Assembly (NCBI RefSeq): GCF_027172205.1
Contig: NC_070617.1
Coordinates: 1,061,501-1,125,500 of the forward strand
Source of the DNA: Podarcis raffonei
Lineage: Eukaryota; Chordata; Lepidosauria; Squamata; Lacertidae
Direction of reading: 5' to 3'
DNA length: 64,000 nt
The position numbers and the translations under genes are program-made. Below the pieces are notes generated by a model, which searched no databases, was not told the origin of the DNA, and worked only from the letters and a program-made list of their open reading frames with translations. Below are positions 1 to 11,378 of the stretch, in pieces. Each line of letters starts with the position of its first letter. The stretch's first letter is position 1.

Positions 1-3000
1 ACTTCTACAAGAAACATGGTCAACTAGAGATATTAAAATCAATGGATTCTCCTCCTATATGAAACCCGCATTGAAAACGAACACGAAGGGCCGGCCGAAA
101 GCAGGGTTCTGTTGTATGATCAAAGACAACTTAGGGTTTGAAATCAAGCAGTTAGAAAAATGCTTGCCACTTGCACAAGCCCTACTTTTAACCCAAAAAG
201 ACGATACTTTGCTACTTGTAAATGTCTATATCCCCCCATCCAAAAACAACAGCAACAGTGAAAATTGGTCACAACTAACCTTTTATATAGAAAATTTGAC
301 CGATAAATACCCAAACACCTCATTGATAATAGCAGGTGATTTTAATGCCAGAGTGGGAACCAACAATGAACAACTATGTAGCAAACTAAATTGGAATACT
401 GATAATGATATCGCACATGCCCTGAAAATAGGACGATTCTCCAGAGATAGGGTTGTAAACACCGAAGGCTTACGCCTACTTGAATTATGTAACAACTTTA
501 ATTTGCAGATTGTGAACGGTTCAACAAAAGGCGATAGAAGCGGGGAGTTTACATACTTCTCCCCCCGAGGATGCAGTGTCATCGACTATATTCTTGTCCC
601 TTATAATATTATAAATTCGATCATGGACCTCAAAATTGGAACGCGTACTGAAAGCGACCATCAGCCATTATTGTTGTCTATTAACTTAAAGGACGAAACC
701 AAAATAACCAAGCACAATATTATAGAACCCTCTCAATACAAACAAATGACCCAATTAAAATGGTCCCAGGAAATGAGTGCAGTAGTGGGGCAAAAACTTA
801 CAGCCAACCTGAGAAAACAAGTATTATCCAACTTAAAGACTACTAATTCCTACAGCGATATTCCGAAAATTTATAATGAAATCTTCCAAATGTTCGTAGA
901 ACTTAGTACTCCACCTAAAGTTTGGGTACTTAAACATAGCGCTAGCCCTTGGTTTGACGATGAATGTTTCCAGCTAAAAAGAAAACTGCGCCAAACATTT
1001 AAAAATAATCGTACTAAACTAGAGCCCTCTTATCTTGATGAAAAAAGAAAATATCATTACATTCTGGCCGAAAAGAAACAGAAATATGCAACCCAAAAAT
1101 GGCTACAATTACTCGACTCAATTCAGAGTAAAAATAACAAAGCGTTCTGGAACCTAGTGCACGGAGGATTGAAAGCCGAAAATCAACTAACTCTACCACC
1201 AATTGCAGAATCCAAATGGTCCCAATATTTTACATCGGTATTTAACAATCTACACAGTGAGCTTAAAGGAAATGAAACCACTAAAAATAAAATCAATAAA
1301 CTCCAGGAGTGGCCAAGGGTAGAAGAAGAGGAAATTAGAGAGATAGTTAAAAATTTCAAATCGGGGAAATCTCCTGGGCCAGACGGTCTACCAATAGAAT
1401 TATTCAAGACCTATATAGATTGGTGGGCAGAACCCTTAGCTCAATTGTTTACTCTCATAGATAAATATGGGATCATACCTGAGATATGGTTAAGATCAAT
1501 AATTATCCCAATCTTTAAAAATGGCGACCCAAAAGAACCAAGGAATTATAGACCGATAAGCCTATTATCAGTGATAGGGAAAATCTACGCTAAGCACCTT
1601 TTATCTAAACTCCTTACCTGGATGAAAAATCTAAATTTACCAGGGAAAGAACAAATAGGTTTCTCCAAAGGTTGCTCTACATTAGACCACTGCCTTATAC
1701 TTATGCACTTGGTTGAAAAATACAGATCTCAAAGGCAATCTAAGATATATGCTGCTTTTGTAGATTTTCGTGGTGCATTTGATTCAATTGACCGCCCAAA
1801 GCTGTGGAGGAAACTCACAGAATTAAAAATTGATCAGCGCTTATTGATCCTAATAAAAAATTTATACTCTTCCAATATCTGTCAAGTCAAACTTAACACC
1901 AAAGGTCACCTCTCACCAGACATCCCAAACTCGAAAGGGGTAAAACAAGGGTGTATTCTTGCCCCCTTCCTATTTAATTTATTTTTATCAGACTTGCCAG
2001 ATCACCTTCAAAAAATAGAATCACATGCCCCTAAACTTAATCAGAAACCAGTTTCTCTGTTATTATACGCAGACGATGCTGTTCTACTATCATTAACGAG
2101 CTTGGGTCTGAAACGTCTTATATCTTCTCTGATCCTTTACTGCGAATGTAACAAGCTCTCTATAAATTATGAGAAGACAAAAATTTTGGTCTTCTCGAAT
2201 GGTTGGAAATTAGAGAAATGGAAAATAAGAGGGCAGGAAATCCAACAAGTGAAAATCTATAGGTATCTGGGAATCTTATTCCAGAGCAATTTAGGGTGGG
2301 CAAATCATCGCACAAATGCCATAAAACAGGCAAAGTGCACCTCATCAGCTGTTGCCCGTTTTTATTATCAGAAAGGCAATCAATTTATTCCTGCGGCCAA
2401 TCAGATATTCCAAACAAAAGTGCAATCCCAGATATTCTATGGAATCCCGCTATGGGTCCAAGCATATAATAGTGATCTAAAAAAGATTCACTCCAGCTTT
2501 CTGAGACGTATTCTTGGACTCCCAACTGTGATCAAATATGAAACAATGTGTGCAGAAATAGGCATACACACAATGGAATATTGGGCCTGGTCCACCTCAA
2601 TAAAGTACTGGTTACGCTGCCATTTTCGCTGCCCTCCATCAAGTCTGCTCGCTGATTTGCTCAAAGACTCCTACAAATCAAGATGGTATCAGTACCTCGA
2701 AAAAAAGATTGAATCTTTAGGCATCGAGCTGGAGCCCCTGTACAATTCTAATGAGCAATACATTTTCCATAATATCCTAACTAGACTAAAGGATGTCGAG
2801 AGGCAAAATATTATGGCAGCTGTAAACAAAATTTGTTCGCCCATATTCTATGATTTAAATATCTTAGATAGCAGAGCCAATTACGTCACCAAATTAATAA
2901 TTCCAGCCCAACGTAGGGCCTTTATGCTGGCCCGTTTGAATGTTTTTCCCTCAGCATTTGTCAGGGGAAGATATCAAAACATCCCCAGAAACAAGAGATT

Positions 3001-3368
3001 CTGCAGATGTTTTATGAATGTCCCGGACACGGTAGAGCACATTCTCTTTCAGTGCCCATTGTACAGTACGCTCCGTCAACGCGTGCTGTCCCCTCTTTTG
3101 GGTGGTCTGGAGCCCCAACAAGGTGAATGTGTGGGATTCTGCCTATCCGACGTTGACCAAAGGGTAACGGCGGGGGTAGCCGAGTTTTTGGTAGTAGCCC
3201 TCCAAGGAGCGGGTTAGCAAGGAAAACCACTGATTTTATATGTATATATATATATATGTATGTAGCCAACTGCTGCCTTTCTGTATATATCTCAAGGCTT
3301 TTATATGTTACTTTCTCTTTTATCGTTTTATTTGTATAATGCCTAATAAAGGTTTGAATAAGTAAGTA
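1..3368 (+). mobile_element. APE-type LINE with long open ORF, 5' end outside window
   Basis: A frame is open from base 2 to the TAG ending at 3217, over 1,070 codons; the first ATG at 59 is not the true start, because upstream codons encode an endonuclease-type QETW motif. In order the protein shows an APE endonuclease (GDFNARVG near 340, DYILVP near 585, SDHQPL near 655), a reverse transcriptase (NYRPISLLS near 1545, KQGCILAPFLFNL near 1950, YADD near 2068) and a C-terminal Cys/His motif (FCRC, then VEHILFQCP) near 3000-3060. The 3' UTR ends with AATAAA near 3343 and a short AAGT-repeat tail, inserted into the left palindrome arm at about 3369. It lacks features of L1, L2 or CR1; the C-terminal Cys/His motif suggests an I/Vingi/Jockey-like group, but the clade is uncertain. 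The open frame suggests a young copy. Confidence 0.85.
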
Positions 3369-3769
3369 AGTAGATCCATTGAATTTAATAAGCATGACTA
3401 ACTTAGGTTAAATAATTCAGGATTTGGTTGAATGCAACCCTTGGTCTCCACCTTTCATAAGAGCAGCAATTCAGGCCAGTCTTAGCCCAGCCTCTTCAGA
3501 GTAGGGTGCCTTGCATAAATCCAGTCAGTTGCAGTTGTTTTTTGGAAATGGCACATTTTATGTATTTATGTATTTTGAGTTTATGTATATTGAGTGGTAA
3601 AAAGAAGATTAGCATAATATCTCGTAGTATCCCTGTATAACCTTTAGAAGACATCTGAAGGCAGCCCTGTATAGGGAAACTTTTTAACGTTTGATGTTTT
3701 ATTATGTTTTCATATATGCTGGAAGCCACCCAGAGTGGGTCTTTCCTCAGAAAAAAATTGTGGGGGACT

Positions 3770-4660
3770 TTGTCAAAAGCCTTACTGAAATCAAGATACA
3801 CCCTGTCCACAGCATTCCCCTGATCCACCAAGCATGTAACTCCATCAAAAAAGAAAGAAAGAAAAAAAGAAATGAGATTCATCTGACACGCTTATTTTTG
3901 AGAAACCCACAGACTCACAGACTGACGGTTGGATTATCTGTTCTAGGACCCTTTCTGGTTTTGGATGGTTTTGGATCCTGGAGATCTGAATTTATTTAAA
4001 ATAGCTAGCTGTTCCCTTACCTCCTCTTTTCCTATCTTGGGCTACATCTCCATCCTTACATCATTTATTTTAAATAAAAAAAAAATGTCCAGTAGCACCT
4101 TAGAGACCAACTAAGTTTGTTCTGGATATAAGCTTTCATGTGCATGCACACTTCTTCAGATACGCAAAAGCTCATACCCAGAACAAACTTAGTTGGTCTC
4201 TAAGGTGCTACTGGACAATTTTTTATTTATTTTGACTGCGTCAGACCAACACGGCTACCTATCTGAATCTAGAATCATTTATTTTGTTATCTCCTGGTTG
4301 GACACTGCTTTCCTTTGGGGTGAAGATAGAAGCAAAGTAGGCTTTGAGTAGTTCTCCCTTCTCTCTGTCACCTAATAGAATTTCTCATGTTTTTATCCTT
4401 CCACTTGCTTTGAACATAGCCAAATAACCCTTTTTAAAAAAATTACTACTCTTCCTTCTTCTGATCTTCATCCTACAACTGTTGGCTACTTGTGTACACT
4501 CCTCTTTTATGATTCCCCATTTCTTACACATGCCCTTGTTAACTCTCAGCTCATCTGTAAGCTCCTTATGCAGCCACATCGGTTTCCTTAGATGCCTCCC
4601 ACTTTTCTTTCTTGCTGGAATTGTCTCCTTTGGGCCTTCAACATTTCTCATTTAGAAGCT
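3770..4660 (-). mobile_element. CR1/L3-type LINE relic (left arm)
   Basis: The minus strand gives degraded LINE ORF2 peptides: a block near 4385-4651 (KPMWLHKELTDEL and a following CR-x-KIR stretch), typical of the linker before the CR1/L3 reverse transcriptase, and near 3780-3860 an RT stretch reading VYLDFSKAFDKVPHNFF. It is interrupted by an unrelated inverted-repeat insertion at about 4075-4275. The same relic with the same interruption occurs in the right arm, so both predate the duplication. It is far too broken to be active. Confidence 0.7.
4075..4275. repeat. Interspersed element with inverted-repeat halves (left arm)
   Basis: Two roughly 60-base halves that both contain GTCCAGTAGCACCTTAGAGA face each other around a centre near 4155, followed by a unique tail with GCGTCAGACCAACACGGCTA. 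The element inserted into the CR1/L3 relic and has a twin at about 33735-33935. The superfamily is not identified; the fold-back structure is what the sequence shows. Confidence 0.6.
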
Positions 4661-4679
4661 CCCATCCCTACTGGGCTCC

Positions 4680-5640
4680 CTTCTATTCATTCCAGACTAT
4701 GGGACCTCACCCAGTAGCTCCTTAAGCTACCGGGGCCTCTATGCATACTTTCCACTTTGGATCCAGGACATGGGCGTGAGTCAAAATGCCAGGGGTGGAA
4801 GTGGCGGCAGTATTGGCAGCGGCAGCGGCACTGCCCCTATCGTCTACTGGGCTCTGGCGGCCACAGCTTCCTCAAGGCTGCCTTTCACCACCAGACTGCA
4901 GCTCCACTCCCAGCTCAGGCCTGAGCATGAGGTGGAAGTATCAGGGAGAAGGAGGAGCAGGGGCAGTGGTCCACCTCTCCTCCACTGGGCTCCAGCACTT
5001 GAGGACCTGTGAGGGCCATAGCTTCCTTGGTGCTAGCCCAGTGGGAGGGAGGGAAAGAGCTGCCATTGAACAGCCCCCACCACTGCCAGAGCGGCAGAGA
5101 GCACCCACAGCCCCTTTGCCTCATGCTCCCCCTTTGGCAACAGCCACTCATGGCCCCACTCCTTTCCATGTGCTGCCGCCACCTTCCTGCTGAGCTCACA
5201 GTTCCCAGGGGCCATGCGCTCTGCACACTCCAGTGGTGCCAGTAAGCCACAGTTATCCACTGGGGCTGGGCAAAGGGCTGTCTTTGCTTCTTCGCTCTGC
5301 CAACCTGGCACATCAATGTTTTTCAGCTCCCTCTGCACGCTTTGATTGGATGAGAGTCTTCTCCCAGCAGCCACCACAACTGCCTTCTTTCATTGCTAAC
5401 CTTATTTAGACACTGAGAAGAGCAGAAAGTTGTGCTCCTCAGCGGTGGCTGCCCAAAGGAGGACACACAGATCTCAGGACATTCCTGGATCCAATCAGAG
5501 AGCAGGCTGACTTCTTTAAATCTGGGATGCCCTGCTCACAAGAGAACAGTTGAGTGTTATGTTCTATGTATTCTGAGTTCTCCCTATGGCCTTCCTCCAG
5601 CTTATTCACTCCTATTTCTTCTATTTCTTCTCTAAAGGAA
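4680..5640. other. Unclassified GC-rich block shared by both arms
   Basis: This GC-rich stretch with short GGCAGC-type repeats has several overlapping open frames on both strands but no recognisable domain. Its low-complexity Ala/Ser/Pro/Gly translations look non-genic. A CCAAT-like site and a TTTAAAT stretch lie near 5490-5520. The block is conserved in inverted form at about 32400-33330. It may be an old repeat or a CpG-rich flank; I see no coding gene in it. Confidence 0.4.
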
Positions 5641-5762
5641 GTGGAATTAAGTGGAGGGATATTAGGTGGATCTAGGAGATCAGGGTTAAAATCACCAATC
5701 AGCCATGAAGTTCACAGTGTGACCTTGAGCCAGCTGGCTGTCTTCTCCCTACTAGTTTTTAT

Positions 5763-6211
5763 TTTTTTAAAAAAGATATTTATTAAAGTTTTCAAATTTA
5801 ACACAATAAAAAAGAAACAAAAAGGAAAAAGCAAAAAAGTTTAAAAACACATAAAGTTCACAATACCTATTTTTCAATAACATATTTCCCTGACCTCCTC
5901 ATACCTCCCCTTCTTGTATTCCAATTCAAATTGTTAGTTCAGCAAATCCTTATCCATAATTTTTAACCTATTTCTGTATCCTTCCCCCCCCCCATATTGC
6001 TCAAAACATTACAGCTGAAAACCACTTAATTTCTATCCGACATCATTCAACATTCATTAATTTTACAATATTTCTGTAAATAGTCCTTAAATTTCTTCCA
6101 ATCTTCTTCCGCCGACTCTTCTAGTCACGGATTCTGCCAGTCATTTCTGCCAGTCCCATACAGTCAATCATCTTCATCTGCCATTCTTCCAGAGTGGGTA
6201 AATCTTGCGTC
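5763..6211 (-). mobile_element. L1 LINE, 5'-truncated 3' end
   Basis: The minus strand encodes the end of L1 ORF2 (a LPTLEEWQMK-like stretch and a MTGRIRD motif near 6080-6190), then an A/T-rich 3' UTR and a poly(A) tail that reads as poly(T) at 5763-5775. An 18-base target-site duplication beginning CTCCCTACTAG flanks it (5745-5762 and 6212-6229). The right arm has the uninterrupted site near 32265-32285, so the insertion postdates the palindrome. Confidence 0.88.
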
Positions 6212-6412
6212 CTCCCTACTAGTTTTTATAAGCCAGTAGTGGGAAGGGTCAAATACAAATGGAACTCAAAACCCACAATTCCTCTTTGAGCCAGCTTTCC
6301 ATTTTTCATTGAACTGGGAAGGTTGATTGGAACTCAGATTACTTGCTGAGAACAACACCGTGAAGACCTCAGGAGAACTTATAACACCCTGCCAACCTTT
6401 AGTCTCCAAGTA

Positions 6413-6654
6413 CAGTGGTACCTCGGGTTAAGTACTTAATTCGTTACAGAGGTCCATTCTTAACCTGAAACTGTTCTTAACCTGAAGCAGCACTTTAGCT
6501 AATGGGACCTCCTGCTGCCGCCACACCGCTGCTGCGTGATTTCTGCTCTCATCCTGAAGCAAAGTTCTTGACCCGAGGTACTATTTCTTGGTTAGCGGAG
6601 TCTGTAGCCTGAAGCGTCTGTAACCTGAAGCGTATATAACCCGAGGTACCACTG
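6413..6654. mobile_element. TA-flanked MITE (CAGTGGTACC termini)
   Basis: The 242-base element has terminal inverted repeats CAGTGGTACCTCGGGTTA and their complement, flanked by TA. The right arm near 32080 has the same flank with a single TA, which confirms a clean insertion. The long inverted internal halves and TA duplication fit a non-autonomous Tc1/mariner or Tigger/pogo element; the superfamily is inferred. Related copies lie at 8993, 38297 and 58938. Confidence 0.88.
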
Positions 6655-6656
6655 TA

Positions 6657-7745
6657 TAGCCTTTCCCTTATGTGCCTCCAGCAACAGGGACACCTTATTG
6701 TCTGCAAATCCAAGAGTGTTTGACCATGCAACAATTGCGCTGCTCCAAGAACGCTCATACCTAACCTCACACTGTGGGGAAACAGTGAAACTCAAGAAGG
6801 ATCTTATATATTATCCCCCTCCTCATAAATAGGAAATATTGGAACTTCAGTTTGTCTCTGTCAGTCACTCTGTCAATTTCATGACCTTACTGCCCTTTCC
6901 CTTCCCACATGCCACAACCACATGTATTGTATGTTTCAAGTTGTACCACTGCATTTAAGCCTCCATTGTCACCTTCATGAGTCCCTCACATTGCTTTCCA
7001 ACTCTAAGATGACAAATAGGAATTAATCTATATTTGTTAATATACAGTAACTAGTCAGTTTCAGCTGATAGCCTATGCAATGTGGGATTTCTGAAGTGTT
7101 TAGAAAAACTGATGGCTGCATACACTAACCATTTCTGTAAGGAAATGTAAGACTCTGTATTGCACCTGCAACTGGAGCCTGTATTATTTTAACTATTTTC
7201 TCCCTTCCCTTAACTATTGTACAAGGAAACATCCCTGAAAATCATGTCTTCATTGCGACACATGTACAGTTGAGGGAAATGGTGCAGGTGTGATTGAGGA
7301 AGAGTGTTGGGGAAACTAGGAAGCTCCCTTCAGGGCACCAGTTTGCAGCTGGACTGCCTGGGGCACTCACAACTGCAAGAGAACTACTCAATAACAAGTA
7401 TGCATTATTATTTTGATCTTACTATAAGTCACAGAGCTCAATGCTCTAAGGTGGTAACTTAGTAATTATCTCAAATTGCTGAGTTTCACCATCTATCTTG
7501 CAAAATCCCATGTACATTTTATGAGGCCATGAACACAATATCAGAGTGTGGAAGTGTATATAAAATAAATCCTGTGTCATTTAGAGCCCCAATGAAAAAT
7601 TCTGAACATGCAGGTCTTCATGGGTCAGGTCATTGGCTTTTCCCCTTTATCAAAATAACCCAAATCATTAACTGAAAGTTCTTGCAATGCAGTTTATGGT
7701 AGATGAGATAGAAATCTGACTATCAGCATCCCTGTTGGCCCCAAG
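6657..7745 (+). other. Upstream flank of receptor gene A
   Basis: No gene is visible here. About 560 bases between roughly 6760 and 7370 have no counterpart in the right arm, where a short Sauria SINE fragment sits instead (31937-31980). From about 7385 to the gene A start codon the two arms align again, so this stretch probably carries the shared promoter. Confidence 0.6.
7557..7565 (+). promoter_or_regulatory. TATA-like box upstream of receptor A
   Basis: TATATAAAA lies about 190 bases before the gene A ATG in a stretch conserved between arms. The paralogue B has TATCTAAAA at the equivalent place (31737-31745, minus strand). Position and match make it a candidate core promoter only; no transcript evidence is available. 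Confidence 0.3.
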
Positions 7746-8992
7746 ATGGTCAGAACATTTCTGCTGCAGATTCTTCTCTTCCTGTGGCTACAGTTGCCTC
7801 CAACTGAGAGCAAGGAACGCTCTGCTAGATGCACCATGATGGAGCCTTTCCAGCTTCCATACCAGAATTATCAGAGAGGGGACCTAGTCATTGGAGGAAT
7901 TGTTACCTATTTCGGCTTTTTATTTGAAGAAATGGATTTCCAAGAGCACCCAAACTCAAAGCTTATAGATGAACTCTTGTGAGTAAAATCCTATCCTTCA
8001 TAGTGTACTCTTGGTGAGCTCATGTATGCGACAATTACACCAAACATACGATGGCATGCTCTGAACACGTTTCCCTGTGATTTTTATCAAGTAGGATGAT
8101 AAACATATACTTTCTTCTTTTTACATTGTGATCTGGTCACCTTCTTTGTTGCTTGATTCCACTTCATGATGCCTCTATCTTCTGCCTGTTCTGCTTTCTC
8201 ACCACCTGCTCCCATGGCTCTCACCGCTTTCTCCCAACCTCATCCTCATCCTCCCTCTCTGTTTCCTTTCACACCATTAACGTCTGGTTTTCCTTTGCAG
8301 CAAAGCTTTATCTTCATATTCACAATCACTATCATTTAATCTGACAGTCACAGATGAATGTGACATATAAATAACATAGAATCTGGATTATATTCTCTGC
8401 TATACAATGTAAACCATATTGGGCAAAAAACCCAAGTATCAAAACTGAGTTATATGCAGAGTATCAATAAACCTAATTTAGTCTGATCTATTAATCCTAA
8501 TGGGCCTTCAGTAATGGGCTACAGTATTTTTTGTACAGCCACAATTTTCTTTGAAGGAGGGAAGGAGGGAAACTCAGTTACCATCAAAGAATAGAATTTG
8601 TTCCATCTGATGTGCTCAGGTCTCTACTCGCCACCTACACCAAGCACTAACTACCTGAGAGGCACCAGTCTGAATTTCTGACTTGGGAACTTCTCTTCCA
8701 GTAAGTGTCCATTGGTTGCTGAAAGGAAATGAAGAGATAAGAGAAGGATGTGGCAACCAGGTACCCCCTCCCAGCAGTAGTGAAATAGCTGTTGCCTTTA
8801 GCCACCTGTGAGGACCCACAATTTTAGGCACCAGTGGTACAGCTGCAAATAAGAGATTAATTTACATATGTGAGTTTCAGGATATGAATGTTCTGCACAA
8901 AATTAAACGCTTTTTAGATGCAATATTCTTAAAGCTGACTGAATATTGTCCATGGGGTCAACTATCAACTGTCGAGACTCACAATGGATATA

Positions 8993-9218
8993 CAGTGGTA
9001 CCTCGAGTTACAGACGCTTCAGGTTACAGACTCCGCTAACCCATAAATAGTGCTTCAGGTTAAGAACTTTGCTTCAGGATAAGAACAGAAATCCTACTCC
9101 GGTGGCACGGCGGCAGCAGGAGGCCCCATTAGCTAAAGTGTTGCTTCAGGTTAAGAACAGTTTCAGGTTAAGAACGGACCTCCGGAACGAATTAAGTACT
9201 TAACCCGAGGTACCACTG
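8993..9218. mobile_element. TA-flanked MITE in intron 1 of receptor A
   Basis: This has the same CAGTGGTACC termini and TA flanks as the 6413 element. It lies inside about 520 bases (8763-9283) that are replaced by roughly 25 bases in gene B intron 1, so either that whole stretch was gained in A or it was lost in B. Confidence 0.85.
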
Positions 9219-9565
9219 TATAGTGTGTTTTTTAGCTTATTTGTTTTATTTAATCTTTTGGGATTTGCCAGAGAGAGCCAGGAAGCTATCAATGTGCTTA
9301 AGAGGGAGAGGAGGAGAATACCTCTGACACACAGTGTAACTCTTTTATTAGTGACATGCTGAAGTACTACCAGAATACCCTCTCCCTGGTTTTTGCTGTC
9401 AAAAAAATAAACAAGAATCCTAATATCCTCCCGAATATGACCTTTGGGTTCCATGTCTATGACAGCTACTTAAATGCAAGGATGACTTATCAGAACACCC
9501 TGAAACTTCTGTCCATCACAGAAAGGATTGTCCCCAACTTCATATGTGAGAAGAAGAAAAATAAG

Positions 9566-11378
9566 ATACTTGAAGAGGGGTATTCGACAGGCAAAACGGG
9601 ATTATAGGCTGAGGATTGAGGACAATTTAAGGAGCAACAACACAAGACAGATGTGGCAGGGGATTCAGCACATTACCAACTACAAACCTAACCTTGGTGC
9701 TGTCGACGGTGACCCTTTGCTGGCGGAGGAGCTTAACCTCTTCTTTGCTCGCTTCGAGAAGGAGCCACCTGAGACGCCGGTATTACAGCCACCAGCCCAT
9801 AGGGGCCCCTCATTCACGGTAGAGGAGCATGAGGTGAGAAAGGTATTGAGGATGGTGAATCCGAGGAAGGCGGCTGGACCTGATGGCATCACTGGAAAGG
9901 TGTTGAAGGGCTGTGCGGATCAGCTGGCGAGGGTCTTTACTAAGATCTTCAACAAGTCCTTACACCAGTCTATTGTCCCACCCTGCCTGAAGTCGTCAAC
10001 TATTGTCCCTCTGCCTAAAAAATCCACAATCAGTAGTTTGAACGACTACAGACCAGTTGCACTGACTCCAATCATCATGAAGTGTTTTGAGAAACTGATG
10101 CGCCGTCATATTATTTCCTGTCTTCCATCAACTTTTGACAACTACCAGTTTGCATACAGGGCAAATAGATCCACAGAGGACGCTATCACCACCACTCTCC
10201 ATGCTGCTCTGTCCCATCTGGAGCAGCCGGGGAGTTATGTGAGGCTGCTGTTTGTGGACTTTAGCTCAGCTTTTAACACTATCCTCCCCCATAGACTGGT
10301 GTCCAAGCTAGAGGCGATTGGACTCTCCAACTCCACCTGTCTCTGGGTTTTGGATTTTTTGTCAGAACGTTCTCAGAGGGTTAGAGTAGGGTCACATATG
10401 TCCACAGCCCTTAGCCTTAACACCGGCTCACCACAGGGTTGTGTGTTGAGTCCCCTGCTCTATGCTCTCTATACGTATGACTGTACAGCCACCTATTCCA
10501 GCAACAAAATCATCAAGTTTGCTGATGACACTACGGTGGTAGGGCTCATTTCAGGAGGGGATGAGTCCGCCTATCGGGACGAGGTGGAGCGGCTCTGTGT
10601 TTGGTGTGGAGAGAACAATCTGGCTCTTAATACGGCTAAGACCAAGGAATTAGTGGTGGATTACAGGAAAAAAAAGGCGGACATTCAGCCCTTGCATATC
10701 AATGGGGAACGGGTGGAGAGGGTGGCGGAATTCAGGTTTTTGGGAGTAACTATCGATCAGGGCATGACTTGGAGCGCAAATACCACTGCTCTGGTGAAGA
10801 AGGCCCAGCAGAGAATTTATTTCCTCAGACTTTTAAAGAAGAACAATCTGAGTGAGAGACTGCTGGTGTCCTTCTACCGAGGCTCCATAGAGAGCATTCT
10901 TACATACTGTATTTGTGCTTGGTTCTCCAGTTGTACAGCTAGGGAGAGGAAGGTGCTCCAGAAGGTCATAACCACAGCACAAAGGATTATTGGTCAACCT
11001 CTCCCATCTTTGGAAGAATTGTACGGTTCCCGTTGTCTTAGGAAAGCAAACAACATCCTGCAGGATTCATCTCACCCGGGATACAGTCTGTTTGCACTAC
11101 TGCCTTCTGGCAGGAGATATAGAAACATCAAGTCAAGGACAAATAGACTGAAAAACAGTTTTTACCCGAGAGCTGTGGCCCTTTTGAATGCTGTAACTCG
11201 ATAGTGTGACCTGGGAGATTGATGGGTGTGGGTGTGGCTGGAATGTGGTTTGTTGGTTGTTGTTGTTGTTTTGCTTTTGTTGTTTTTAAGGGATGGCATC
11301 CAATTTCGTTGCACTTGTGCAATGTTGCACGTGTGTAATGACAATAAAGAATCTATCTATCTATCTATCTATCTATCT
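9566..11378 (+). mobile_element. L2-type LINE inserted in receptor A exon 2
   Basis: An open frame from the 5' junction to the stop near 11204 encodes a reverse transcriptase: [49 protein letters not shown], then KFADDTT as the catalytic box, and an L2-type C-terminal region. The endonuclease end is missing (5' truncation). The 3' end has AATAAAG followed by a TCTA microsatellite tail, as in vertebrate L2 elements. No clear target-site duplication was seen; about four exon bases are lost. The well-kept RT frame and its absence from paralogue B indicate a relatively recent insertion. Confidence 0.92.

Noticed and set aside
4770-5320. Ala/Ser/Pro-rich open frames in the GC-rich block
   Set aside because: They overlap on both strands, have low complexity, and are disrupted by small indels in the right-arm copy; no domain is seen.
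9528-9565. Apparent start codon for the L2 reverse transcriptase upstream of the element
   Set aside because: Those codons belong to receptor A exon 2; the LINE begins at about 9566, so the start is an accident of the junction.
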